A DNA stretch of 64,000 nucleotides from Engraulis encrasicolus. Its lineage: Eukaryota; Chordata; Actinopteri; Clupeiformes; Engraulidae. The position numbers and the translations under genes are program-made. The notes under the pieces were generated by a model, which was given only the letters and a program-made list of their open reading frames with translations, made no database searches and was not told where the DNA came from. The DNA lies in the NCBI RefSeq assembly GCF_034702125.1, contig NC_085860.1:52284393-52348392 (forward strand), read 5' to 3'. Shown here piece by piece: positions 48,660 through 58,926 of this stretch (the stretch's first letter is position 1; the number at the start of each line of letters is the position of its first letter).

Positions 48660-49087
48660 ATCAAGTGTGCTTACAGGTGCCTCTGCCTCTGAAAACAAAG
48701 AATTTGCCACACCTGTGCCCATGTCGGTGTCCTCGTCACACTCCAAAATGTCGTGCCCGTTTTGGTCCATCTGAACAGGTCCCTCAGAACAATCCACCTT
48801 TGGCTCTGAAAACAGACTGTTTACTGTCTCCACCATACCTGTTTGAATGCCTGCGACCATGCCTGTGTCCATGCCTGTGTCCATGCCTGCGACCATGCCT
48901 GCGTCCATGCCTGCGACCATGCCTGTGTCCATGCCTGCGTCCATGCCTGCGACCATGCCTGTGTCCATGCCTGCGACCATGCCTGCGACCATGCCTGTGT
49001 CCATGCCTGTGTCCATGCCTGTGTCCATGCCCTGTAGTGGGCCCACATCTGCCACGGCATGTGATTCAGAAAATGACTGAGCCAACC
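48660..49087 (-). repeat. expanded MDTG/MVAG linker of unit 3
   Basis: About 16 copies of a 12-bp unit (CATGCCTG(T/C)G(T/A)CC on the plus strand; 48847-49035) encode M-D-T-G or M-V-A-G, followed by the VNSLFSEP linker. Unit 4 has only about four copies, so the tract changes length quickly. Confidence 0.93.
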
Positions 49088-49206
49088 TTCATCTTCCAGC
49101 CTGTGTAAACTTCAAGACAGCCTGTGGTCCCCTCAACTCCTGGAATGCAATGCCAAAATCAGTGTAATTGCCTCTAACCTACTTGATTCCTTGATAAATG
49201 GGGCAC

Positions 49207-50313
49207 TCAATCACAGTCAATGTTTTTGATTAGAGGGTTCTGCAGATTGACCAAGGCACAGCACAGTTGAAAAATTTGCCCAGCATGAGGTCGAAGGCTC
49301 CATTGCATGCTGTTCAGGATCTCAAAGTCTTTCAGCCTTCCAATAGCCCGTTCAACATGGATCCTGTTCTTTGCAATGTCCTTGGTTGCCTCAACTTCAC
49401 TATTTGTGAGTCTGCCGTGATTGAGAAACGGTGGGATGTTCAAAATAACGCCAGGTGGTAACAAGTGCTGAATGAGAAAGCCTTTATCAGCAAGTATCTG
49501 GTCTCCGGCCACAAAAATTTCACAAATGCCAGATTCCTCTACAATAGTTTTGTCAGACACAGACCCAGGATATGCTTCACTGCAGTATGTGATGGTGCCA
49601 TGTGGTGCTACTCCCACCAACAATTTGAATGAGTGCATGCCACGGTAAACTGAGTACACTGCTTTCTGCTTGTCCATGCCTTTTGGTTTTTCCATTTCAA
49701 TGTCAGTACAGTCAATCATCATTCTGCAGTCAGGAAATTTAGAAAATGATGCCGGCATTTCTGGGCGTTTTTTTTGACGACTTGGAACAGTGGACATTAT
49801 GTCGTTGAAGAGCAGTGTGTAAAGAACATCAAAGAAGGTGTGAATGATGTTGCTGACTGTGGCTATACCACAATGGAAAAGTGAGGCCAGGTGAAGGTGC
49901 GTGTAATTTTTTCGGAGTTTCATTAACGTCACAAAGATTTGGTCCTCTAGGCTGATGGACTCCACTTTCCATTTGCTGTAGTAGATGACAGAGGACTCAA
50001 AGCGTGCCACATATTCCACCACAGTCAAGAATGTGTCCCTGTCCGGTAAGCCTGTCTCCATTCTGAGGACTTCTTCAGAGACGGAGGAAGCGGAGTACAC
50101 ATTTCGGCCATATGTTATTTTCTCTTCTGCATCATGTAACTTGGCCTTTGTGTTCTCAAGCTCATTCTGCAGAAGGATGCGGTGCATTCGCTCTTCATGC
50201 AAGGCTTTAAACAAAGCAGAGTAGCTCATTTCATTTTCTGAAGTACCCCCTGCACGGTCCACATTCTCCTCGTCCACATTCTCCTCGTCCACATCTGATA
50301 GAGTGTCATCCAT
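49207..50313 (-). CDS. DDE transposase, best-preserved copy (unit 4)
   Basis: A 368-residue open frame. Residues about 1-85 are acidic and coiled-coil-like; about 120-165 form the helix-turn-helix (LEDQIFVTLMKLRKNYTHLH, then FHCGIATVSNII); about 195-345 are the DDE nuclease: MIDCTDIEM (Asp201, with Asp204 the alternative), ILADKGF (Asp276) and HVERAIGRLK (Glu321). This is the DDE_Tnp_4 family used by Harbinger- and ISL2EU-type elements; it would cut and rejoin the element ends. The frame is open upstream of Met1, with GNIDTSYVEGDSGFLA. However, the linker exon just above runs in another frame and stops at 50406-50408, so this copy may not make the full THAP-DDE protein. Confidence 0.88.
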   Translation of the reverse strand: MDDTLSDVDEENVDEENVDRAGGTSENEMSYSALFKALHEERMHRILLQNELENTKAKLHDAEEKITYGRNVYSASSVSEEVLRMETGLPDRDTFLTVVEYVARFESSVIYYSKWKVESISLEDQIFVTLMKLRKNYTHLHLASLFHCGIATVSNIIHTFFDVLYTLLFNDIMSTVPSRQKKRPEMPASFSKFPDCRMMIDCTDIEMEKPKGMDKQKAVYSVYRGMHSFKLLVGVAPHGTITYCSEAYPGSVSDKTIVEESGICEIFVAGDQILADKGFLIQHLLPPGVILNIPPFLNHGRLTNSEVEATKDIAKNRIHVERAIGRLKDFEILNSMQWSLRPHAGQIFQLCCALVNLQNPLIKNIDCD

Positions 50314-50408
50314 TGCGAGAAAACCTGAGTCCCCCTCAACATAGCTTGTGTCAATGTTGCCAGCATGTGAGCCATCAAGTGTGCTTACAAAAGATCTACA
50401 GGTGCCTA

Positions 50409-50730
50409 TGCCTCTGAAAACAAAGAATTTGCCATACCTGTGCCCATGTCGGTGTCCTCGTCACACTCCAAAATGTCGTGCCCGTTTTGGTCCATCTGAA
50501 CAGGTCCCTCAGAACAATCCACCTTTGGCTCTGAAAACAGACTGTTTACTGTCTCCACCATACCTGTTTGAATGCCTGCGACCATGCCTGTGTCCATGCC
50601 TGCGACCATGCCTGTGCCCATGCCCGCGTGCCTGGTCTGAGTTGGCCAGAATCTTGGCCCCGCCTTCTTGCCCTTCGGAAAATGGCAGCTGCAAACCCGG
50701 GAGGTAGCAGCTGGTCTCCTGTCAGCACGT
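50409..50730 (-). CDS. transposase gene, second THAP half and linker
   Basis: After acceptor CTCCTTCAG at 50731 the frame reads RADRRPAATSRVCSCHFPKG. It supplies the C-x2-H half of a THAP zinc finger, then about four MVAG/MDTG units (about 50575-50625) and the linker VETVNSLFSEPKVDC...CDEDTDMGTG. Phase joins exactly with the THAP exon 53760-53648. It ends at TAG (50406-50408), out of frame with the DDE part at 50313. A frameshift in this copy, or unusual splicing, must be assumed. Confidence 0.82.
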
Positions 50731-52284
50731 CTGAAGGAGAGGGGAGAAGAAAAAAGTTATTATATCATTGTGGTTTTCATGGAATTTCATTTTTATTACT
50801 GTTACTGTACTTTCATGTTCATAATAAAGCAAATAGCAAACTCTACTGCATATCTGCATAATATGCAAAAGGTAGGCTTGCCTACTGAGGGCCAAGGGTT
50901 AGCGTGCGTGTGTGTGTGTGTGTGTACTGTATAGGCCGAACGTGCAAAAAGTGCAAAAGTAGCCCAGAGTGCACACAGACTGTGTAAGTGTGTGCGCGTG
51001 CGTGCGTGCAGTGTCTGTGTGTGTATGTGTGTGTAGTCTTAGACTGCACACAGACTGTGTGTGTGCGTGTGAGCAGTCTTCACCAAAAGTTTGAATGCAC
51101 GTCGTTCATAATTTTGGTCTAGACTGCACACACAAACGTGTGTGTGTGCAGTGTTCAAACTTTTGGCCTAGACTGCACTGCACACATATACATAATACAC
51201 TATATCCCATAAGTGAGTACAACCCTCACATTTTTAGTATATCAAAGTGAAATTTCTTCAATGCTCTCCTATGAAAAGATATACTAAAAATGTGAGGGTT
51301 GTACTCACTTGGGATATGCTGTATATGTTTGTTGTCTGTGCATATGTGTGCGTGTGTGTGTGTGCGTGTGTGTGTAGTCTAGGCCATAAGTGTGAACGCA
51401 CTGAGAATGAGTGTGTTCAAACTTTTGATCTGGACTGCACACACATACAGTATATCTATATACAAAATCTATGGGTGCAGTCTAGGCACTGAGAATGAGT
51501 GCGCTCACACACACACACATATATACACACACACACAGTGTAGCCCAAAAGTTTGGACGCACTGAAAATGAGAGTGTGCTCAAACGTTTGACCTAGACTG
51601 CGGATACACACACACACGTCTGTATGTGTGTGTGCAGTATATGGCAAAAGTTTGGACACAGCCACATTCAGAGGAGTGAATGACAATGAGTTTACACGTT
51701 TGGCCTAGACTGCGCACACACACAAACACTGTGTTTGCGTGTGCACGGTCTAGGCCAAAACTTTGAGCGCACTCACATTCTCAGGGCGTTCACAATGTTG
51801 GCCTAGACAGCGCGCACGCACGCACACACACACACACAGATCAAGGCCAAGACATTTATTCTTACAAATGTTGGCCTTCCAGCTCAACAAAACCATGACT
51901 TGTAATGTACTTCCTAAATGACATGTCAATGTTCAATACTTGGTTAGGAATGTCTTTGACTTAGTCACTGCCATGATGTGTTTTTAACAAGGAAGTGAAT
52001 GAAGGAAGCCCAGGTGTCCTTGATGCTTTGCTATCCCCGTTTTTTAGTCTTTTTTGCCTAATCAAACTCACCAGAAATAAAGTCCCATAGAAAATGAGAA
52101 ACACCAAAATATGGCATGGACATCTACAGGGTATATTGAAGAGTGAAGTGTAGATCACCAGATCAAAGAAACAAAAACAGCTAACAGCAAAGCGTTGAGG
52201 GTATCTGGGAATAATCTGTAATCTAATGGAGTTATGGAAATACAACAAGTTTTTCATGTTATTCTAATCGTTTTGGCCAGGATC

Positions 52285-52366
<82 letters not shown>

Positions 52367-53647
52367 TGCATTCCAGAGTAGAAAAACATAACATTGAAGA
52401 CATGAAGAACCAGAGAGGGAGACTTACCATTAAAAACATAAGCTACATCACACAAGAAAGTCCAACAAATAATTGGAGAGGGAGGGCGAGGACGGACGGT
52501 GACCCAGTTACCCTGTGTTTGAAAGGTGCCTATGTTTCTGGTATGCAGGCCATCCTACTTTGAATTGAAACTATTTTTTTACCACCCACTTTCACCCCAC
52601 CGGCGACTACACAGACTGGGACATTGTTATTACTCCTGCTACTTCTACCACATAACAGTGTCAGCATTAGTATGCGAGCATATCATGGTTTCCCCCATGT
52701 GCAGCAACTAATAAATGCATTACATTAAAATGCATTCCCGATTACGAAAGCTTAACATTACAACGACACGCACCATATGAAGAACCAGAAGAGGGAATCA
52801 ATAACATCATACCACAAAGCCCAACACATAAATATGCAATGTAACACCTTGGCATATGTCCTATCGTAACAATATTGTGCGACGACTGACGCTGTTTGCA
52901 AACACACGAAGTGAACAAAGAACGCGCAACACGTGGGTTGATTTTTCTGTTTGATTTTCCGTGTACCATACGTCAAACAGAAATTGATGATTTACCACCA
53001 ATTACAACATAAAATACAACAGCATTGCATGACAACTATCGCCGTTCGCAGACACAAGACAAACAAACATTACGCTAACTCTGAACAACTCTACTGCCTA
53101 TGTCCTGCACCATGCGTAACATCACAACAGCAAGCCCAACAAATACGCATGCATTTAAACATTTAAGCATCCTAGCATATATCCTTATCGTAGTCGCATT
53201 GCATGACAAATATACATGAAAAACTGCATTTAAAAGTGGCCTTTGCTATCAAACACAGACACGCGCTGCAGATTGGCGCCCAAAATGGTGTTTGGAATCT
53301 CGTAACAAAAAACGCGCGGCGTAAAGGACAAAGACATTGTTCCATAGAAAATAATATAGGGTATAACTAGTAAAATATGTCACAAAGGCATACCAGAAAC
53401 CTACTAATTATGCCGGAATAAACCGAGCAATGCATAAAAGGACAGGATCGGTCATGCTACCGTGCATTACACCAAACCTGTCCTGCAAATCTGCATAAAA
53501 CTGTCTATATTAATGTATCCATTTCAATTCTCTGTTACCCTATGCATGCACATAGTTCATACAGTAACCTAACTGATGTGAGGTAAAACAATACATTTTC
53601 AAACATTAATAGGCCACGTGCTAGTCCTTTTGCATGAAGTTACTTAC
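50731..53647. other. transposase intron rich in CA/GT
   Basis: Positions 50895-51835 hold a loose repeat of TGCACACA/GTGTGT stretches alternating with TAGGCCAAAAGTTTGAACGC-like and CACTGAGAATGAGTG-like words. They include a pair of complementary stretches, CTCACATTTTTAGTATATC (51225) and GATATACTAAAAATGTGAG (51279). A pure (CA)n run lies at 52287-52364. No exon was recognised. Confidence 0.6.
52287..52364. repeat. (CA)n microsatellite
   Basis: Pure CA run of about 78 bp. Confidence 0.97.
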
Positions 53648-53760
53648 CTTAGCTTATGAGCCCACTCTCGCCGCTTTCTTTCATCTGTAGGAAAGCGGTA
53701 AAAACTACAAATCTTCCTTGAAGAACGGTGGGAACATCCCGGTGCAAAACAAAAAACCAT
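53648..53760 (-). CDS. THAP zinc finger, first exon of the transposase gene
   Basis: Starts with ATG at 53760 and encodes MVFCFAPGCSHRSSRKICSF, then YRFPTDERKRREWAHKLR, ending at donor AG followed by GTAAGTA (53647). With the exon at 50730 the ligands are Cys4, Cys9, Cys51 and His54: C-x4-C-x41-C-x2-H, inside the THAP consensus, with Pro24 and Trp33 also present. THAP fingers bind the terminal or sub-terminal repeats of their own element. The intron is about 2.9 kb. Only one THAP exon is seen for all the tandem DDE units. Confidence 0.92.
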
Positions 53761-54016
53761 CTTTGTTGATGCAATATGTACAATGCGACGCTGGGAAAAA
53801 ATCTTGGTAACGTGAAAGACGATGAATATATTTATATATATATATATATATTGCTAAACGTGAAAGACTATAAATACTTGTGGTTAAAGTGAAAGACGAG
53901 CTCTTGCTAAACGCTGGAAGGATGCTATCAAAAAGCGGATGAGAGGACGATCGAGAGCTCGAGCCCGAACTTATACTTTCCTTTGGTTGCCATGGATACA
54001 ACCCTCCGCACGTACA

Positions 54017-54024
54017 TGACGTCA
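54017..54024. promoter_or_regulatory. CRE-like TGACGTCA upstream of the THAP exon
   Basis: Perfect CREB/ATF palindrome 257 bp upstream of the transposase ATG, in a locally more GC-rich stretch. The same octamer lies upstream of the nuclease exons at 28328. One octamer is weak evidence on its own. Confidence 0.35.
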
Positions 54025-54324
54025 GATACAGGCGCCGCTTCTGTAGTCGCCAAAAGTTTCCGGGTTTAGCATATGGACGCAACATCGTATTTATGTCGAA
54101 GTTTGACACAAAATGATCAACCATGTCATACCTACAGCCTATTTTTAACACCCTCGCCAGTTTGCGGGGGTTCGCTAAGCGCGTGCTTGCACTCGGAGCT
54201 TATTTGAAATTTACCCCTATTCATTCCCAATGGAGGCCGGAAGCCGATAGGAACCAGGACGTCCTTAAATGCTAACATGAAAGACTACAATCTACTACAT
54301 GCTTCCGCTTCCGCTGAAGAACTC

Positions 54325-54880
54325 TATTCTTGAGCAATTATTTTCTTTGTATTAGGCCTCATTATCAAATAAGCTGGTAGCTGCCTATTCTGTTTTTTAG
54401 TTTTTGTTGGAAATCGTCGTCAATCCCTTCAGGCTGCCTATTTTGTTTTTATAGTTTTTCTTGTTTTATCTACTAAGCCTATTAGGCTATTTGTTATTTA
54501 AAAATGTAAATCAGCTGTTTGTAATGCTCATTTTAACTGTAAAGGCAATGCTCTTGAGGAATTATTTTATTTGTTGCCTATTAGGCCTATAATGTTCATT
54601 ATTAAATAAGCTGGTAGGCTTAGGCTACATAACACTGCCTTTAACGCATCACCTTTAGGCATACACTAGCTTATTTTGTTTTAATAGGCTATTTTTTAGG
54701 CCTATTTAATTAAAAAATGTAAATCAACTGCTCTAACGCATCACCTTTACGCCCATTTTAACTGTAATGGCAACGCTCTTGAGCAATTGTTTTATTTCTG
54801 TTAGGTAGGCATATATTGTTCGTTATTATAAACAAGCTGTTCCCCCTAGGCTAGATAATTCTGCCTTTAACGCATCATCT
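54325..54880 (+). repeat. three ~224-bp tandem units near the right end
   Basis: CTTGAGCAATTATTTTCTTTG-like starts at about 54331, 54552 and 54776. Shared words are AACGCATCACCTTTA, AAATGTAAATCA(G/A)CTG and ATTTTAACTGTAA(A/T)GGCAA. Part of the unit recurs at 28111-28320 in the same direction. Confidence 0.75.
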
Positions 54881-56399
54881 TTATAATGTAGTATAATGCA
54901 GTTACATTAGGCCTATTTATTTTTTTAACACAAGAAACATACACATCTCTGTTACATATTAGCACTGGTGGTTTGTTTTTAAAACCTACCATTGCTTTAC
55001 ATTTACACCCAAAGGTTGGGTAAGTTGTAAAAGGGGGAAGGTTAGTTGTAACACATGCTGAAAAGATTTATTTAAACAATTAATTCAGTATAATTTCACC
55101 ATAAGTCTGTTTGTTTATAAATCTATGATACTTAAAGATACTTTGTTAGCAAACACTCTAATAAAAAAATAAGTAGATAGGCTTTAGAGGCTTACATTTT
55201 ATTAGTAATTAAAAAATCACAAAATCCAATTTCACAGTATAGCCTAATAGTAACTTTTATAATCAATTTTTTCAAGAAAAAGGACGAAGGTCCGAAACGT
55301 CGTGCAAATAAATCACTGGGAGCATTAACAGTGTAGACTTCTATCATTTATTTTAGATATTCATGGCCCCATGGTCTATCAACCCCTGCCTTACCGTTGT
55401 AGGGAAACGCCCTTTAATTACATTAAATATTTAGGGCACAAGCGCATAAATGGCTACATGTAGGCCCACGTTCACATTGCTTATTTCCGGCTCCACAGAC
55501 GACAGAACCGGCTCTGATTATTATGGACAGGACAGTGACTACTGAGTGATTACTGCATGACTTTCGCATTAGCTTGCCGTCATTTAAAAGACATGAAAAT
55601 CACTCACGTGCACACGCGCATAACAATGTATGAGTTGCAAAGATAACAACAGAAAACAACAAAAAGAAAGACAGGACAGAATTAAACTACATGAAAATAG
55701 TGCAGGGGCATGAAAATAAGATGGACATTCAGTGCATGTGTAGGTGGCACGGTGGGCACATGAAATGGAACGCAGACGTGCACCTGAAGAAGTTCATGAA
55801 GGGAATAGGGCTAAAGTATCCCCTTTTTATTATAATAGCCTACCAGTGAGAGCGTGCAGGCAAGATAACCTGTGCAACGTGCGTGGAATAATTAGATTAC
55901 ACTACGCAGACGGGCTACGAGAGGCGCGCGAGAGAAAGACTGTGCGAGGCTGTTTGGGAGTTTTCACACATCGCGACTGATTGACAGAGAGAGCGCGATG
56001 GTTGGTTTAGTCTGCAAAACTATTATAGCCAAGAACCAACGGCAATCGACCTTGAGATAGCATGCGGTTCTCCAGGCTCCTGGCCACAAAAGAAAAAACT
56101 TATTGGGATCGAGCGTTTTGTCGCTTGATTTTCAACATTACAGTGTGGCGCATTGGATAGAGTTTTCTTTGGCTCAGTTCAGTGTAGCGCCCTGGCCGAT
56201 CTGGCATTACCTCAGTTAGGCTACTCTGATTTCACGACATATTATCTTGTGTGCTGATAGTATAGCGTGTCTTCCGAAGCTCGTCTGAGAGCTCTGACAA
56301 TTCTTACAAGTTATCGTGCATAACATGGTTACATTTTTGTTTTGTGGTCATTGCATTGTGATGGTAGGTACACACGTTTAATAAAATATGAAAATAATA
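54881..56399. other. right sub-terminal region of the giant element
   Basis: No gene was recognised. A hairpin with GAAAC resembling part of a hammerhead ribozyme or Penelope-type tail is at 55282-55303. The rest is AT-rich unique-looking DNA. Confidence 0.5.
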
Positions 56400-56559
56400 A
56401 TAAAATTGGCAGACTGAACTAAACGTCTGCCCAGTTGCATGAAAGGTCTGCCTGGGTTGAACAGAACGTCCTTAGGTCTTCCACGAAACGTCCTCAGGTA
56501 CTCTACGAAACGCCCCAAGCTTTATACAAATGGTCCCCTCGGAAAAATTCATTAGACGA
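56400..56559 (-). repeat. right terminal inverted repeat with AACGTCC motifs
   Basis: Complement of the left end. It carries GAACTAAACGTCTGCC, GAACAGAACGTCCTTAGG, CACGAAACGTCCTCAGG and TACGAAACGCCCC words. It ends 58 bp from the coding exon at 56618. Confidence 0.75.
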
Positions 56560-56617
56560 GTCGTCTTGCATTCCTTAGCATTGACTGATCCCTTTGACTT
56601 TGCAGATGGATGTATAC

Positions 56618-56782
56618 CTCAACAAAGTGATCCACCTCGCTGCGGCCCTGGTCTCCCTTCCCAGACATTAGCATCAGTTTATTTTGGAGCTCTCGCAGGT
56701 CCTCCAGTGAGTAACTTCGCAGCTCCTGACCCTCTGCATGCTCCTCTGGAAGTTGTAATCTTATCACTTTGTCTAGACCAGA
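56618..56782 (-). CDS. rnf213: RNF213-like exon before the 28.9-kb intron
   Basis: A 165-bp exon (55 codons, phase 0 at both ends) encodes SGLDKVIRLQLPEEH, then YSLEDLRELQNKLMLMSGK, and ends DHFVE. The donor is GAG followed by GTATAC. The upper border at 56782 uses the acceptor GATCCAG and keeps phase with the previous exon; an alternative AG about 20 bp further upstream cannot be excluded. The terminal inverted repeat of the giant intronic transposon ends only 58 bp after this donor. The next exon, VFANVQRL..., lies 28.9 kb away at 27761. Confidence 0.85.
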
Positions 56783-57074
56783 CTGGATCAAAGGCAATAG
56801 CAATTCTAATCATTATGGACATACTTGACATTCAGTGCACTGCTACAGCCAGAGTAAGAAAATATGTATCGGCATGTGTCCAAATTCTATCTTTTTAACA
56901 GTATTTAATCTAAAATGATCTAAAAGCAAGGTTTTAGGTGTAAAATAGCAGACTTTCCATTTAAAGCCTAAAAAGGAAAGGACACACTGGAAGCTGTATT
57001 ACTTATTTTGACATTCATATACATCCTCAATAATAAACAACTAAAATAATTTCCTAAACAAGTCAAAGTCCAAC

Positions 57075-57212
57075 CTTTTGTTGTCCTTTAGCACTAATGA
57101 TGTAGATTCCCCTCTTGTTGATGGTGGAGGCAAGGGACAGTGAAGATCGTTCCACTGACCCATGGCTGTCGTTCACAGTCTTTAGCCACTCCAGCTGCCT
57201 AGCTGTGTCACA
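57075..57212 (-). CDS. rnf213: RNF213-like exon, most 5' seen
   Basis: A 138-bp exon in phase 0 at both ends encodes 46 residues beginning CDTARQLEWL and containing HGSVERSSLSLA and INKRGIYI. This resembles the RNF213 region just before the first AAA unit. The acceptor is the pyrimidine-rich run ending CCCCACAG at about 57213-57220. The donor is AAAAG followed by GTTGGA. Its 5' partner exon is not visible; the upstream intron runs beyond the right edge of the window and holds a foldback element and an LTR retrotransposon. The family call rests on recall of RNF213 and on the next exons being certain. Confidence 0.8.
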
Positions 57213-57503
57213 CTGTGGGGTGGGGAAGGCAATAGGTTGTGGTACAGAAATCCACTGAAAAATGAGTTTCATTCTCACTTTGAGTGGCAGCTTAATTTTG
57301 CTGGTATAAACTCCAATGAGACAGAATGAGAATCAGCATGCTGGTACCACCATTAAAATATCCTCTTTGATATGAATATTAAAAAAAAACAAAAAGACAC
57401 CGACACGGGCAATACTCAATGCAAAATCAATGTGTCCATCAGAGTTGAAGGGGCAATATTACTCCGCTAATCATGCTCATCATGCTAGCTTAATCATATA
57501 TAT
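57213..57503. other. rnf213 intron start
   Basis: Nothing recognised apart from the splice acceptor tract next to 57212. Confidence 0.5.
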
Positions 57504-58926
57504 GGGTCATTCTACGATTCGGCTGCGCTTTTAAGTCCATGGATTTTATTTGCCAATTCCACTAACTATTAACTGCATCCAATGATGTTTTGGACATTAG
57601 CACACATTTATCGTTCATATAATACAGAAAGTGTAGACATGGCATTATTTCCACCAGCAAGAATGAATATTTAATACTGGTTTTGGGCGTTTTCATGCCG
57701 TCCTATTTTCCAAATGTCAGATTCAGTTTTCATATTAGCATGTAAAGAAACTTGTTTTGCCCAAGACGATTGCAAATGTTGATTCACAGTAATAATCACA
57801 ATATGACAAAACTGTCAGAAAGACCACTGTGCTTTCCATTATACATGAAATTTGCCATTTTGTGTGTGTCCACGAAAACTGTGTTAACCGTGTCACGGTC
57901 TGAAACCCCCTCCATAAATCAGTAATGGTTTGGTCTTAGGCCATACGAATAACATCACGTGATGTCATAACCTCTTTGGCAGGATATGGGAAGACTTTTT
58001 GGTAAGTTTTGAGCTCCATCCTTCCATAATTTAATCCATTCTTTTTCATGTTCTCATAGCGGGAAAATTGCCTGTCAACTGTGTCATCAACATATTCATA
58101 ACAATCTGAATTAGAAATCACATGTAGAAAAACACAGATAAAGCATACAAATACATGAATTGATTAAGGTGTTGTCGTGGAACTTCTGAGGTCCTCAGTT
58201 AGCACAACACCATAAAAATGGCTGAAATGTCAAGCCGTGTTACCGTCAATGGTGTTACGCATCAGCTATGACAGTTGAGGAGGAGTATGTTTTTGCCAAT
58301 TTATCTCCATATTGACAGACAAACAAACAAAATAATTTGTGTTCTAGGGAGATGGGTTTGTCTGCTCTGTTTTTTTCTCCTAAAAAAAGTGCCGACTTGT
58401 TCCCCTGCACTGTTGACCGTAACACAGTTGAGTAACACGGTTGACTGTTTTGAAAGTGTTTTTGTGCTATTGATCCCTATGTGTTGGACAAATCCTATGA
58501 ACAGACACTAGGGATTATCTCTGGAGAGGGAAGTCTTGTGTAAGGAGGGTGACTAAATTCAAATCAGACGTTACAGGGATTTATAATGAAAAATGTGTCA
58601 GTCTGTATCACAGTGAATCATAAAATCCTACTTGTGAAGCTCAACAATCACATTTTCTATATCAGTTGCACAGATTAATGACAACATTATTGTTAAGGGA
58701 CATAAGCACTTTCAAACGTATGTTGTTTCAACTCTGTAGTATTTTTATCGCTTTCATTAGAGTATTTATCAAATTATTTAAGATTAAGCTTGGCAATTTG
58801 TTTGTTTGGAAACTTAAATATATACACTATGTAAACATCTAGGTCATTTATTTGAAAAAAAAAAAAAAAACCTGATAATTGACATTTTGCGTTTGCCAAA
58901 AGCGCACTGGAAACGTAGAATGACCC
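57504..58926. mobile_element. 1.4-kb foldback element with GGGTCATTCTACG ends
   Basis: The left end GGGTCATTCTACGATTCGGC and the right end ACGTAGAATGACCC are complements, and both continue with a GCGCTTTT(A/G) word. Flanks ATAT and TTAT fit a 4-bp target duplication with one change. A minus-strand frame (58121-57936) encodes NGLNYGRMELKTYQKVFPYP and neighbours; it looks protein-like but I do not recognise it. Same end class as the elements at 982 and 23086. Confidence 0.8.

Larger units (their letters stand above)
27952..56559. mobile_element. 28.6-kb giant ISL2EU-like DNA transposon
   Basis: The two ends are imperfect inverted repeats. The left starts TCGTCTAATGTATTTTTCC then AAGGGGACCATT; the complement of the right starts TCGTCTAATGAATTTTTCC then GAGGGGACCATT. 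Both continue with GGGGCGTTT(T/C)GT and copies of an AAACGTCC motif. GTCGT lies at both flanks (27946-27950 and 56560-56564), but one spare T on the left leaves the target duplication unproven. Inside are a SWIM-YqaJ nuclease gene pointing right and a THAP-DDE transposase gene pointing left. I recall this gene pair from ISL2EU-type transposons. The interior is hugely expanded by satellite and tandem gene copies. Only 190 + 58 bp of the host intron lies outside. A composite of two insertions remains possible. Confidence 0.75.

Noticed and set aside
52254..52455. Poly CVCV / HTHT frames
   Set aside because: Translation of a pure CA microsatellite.
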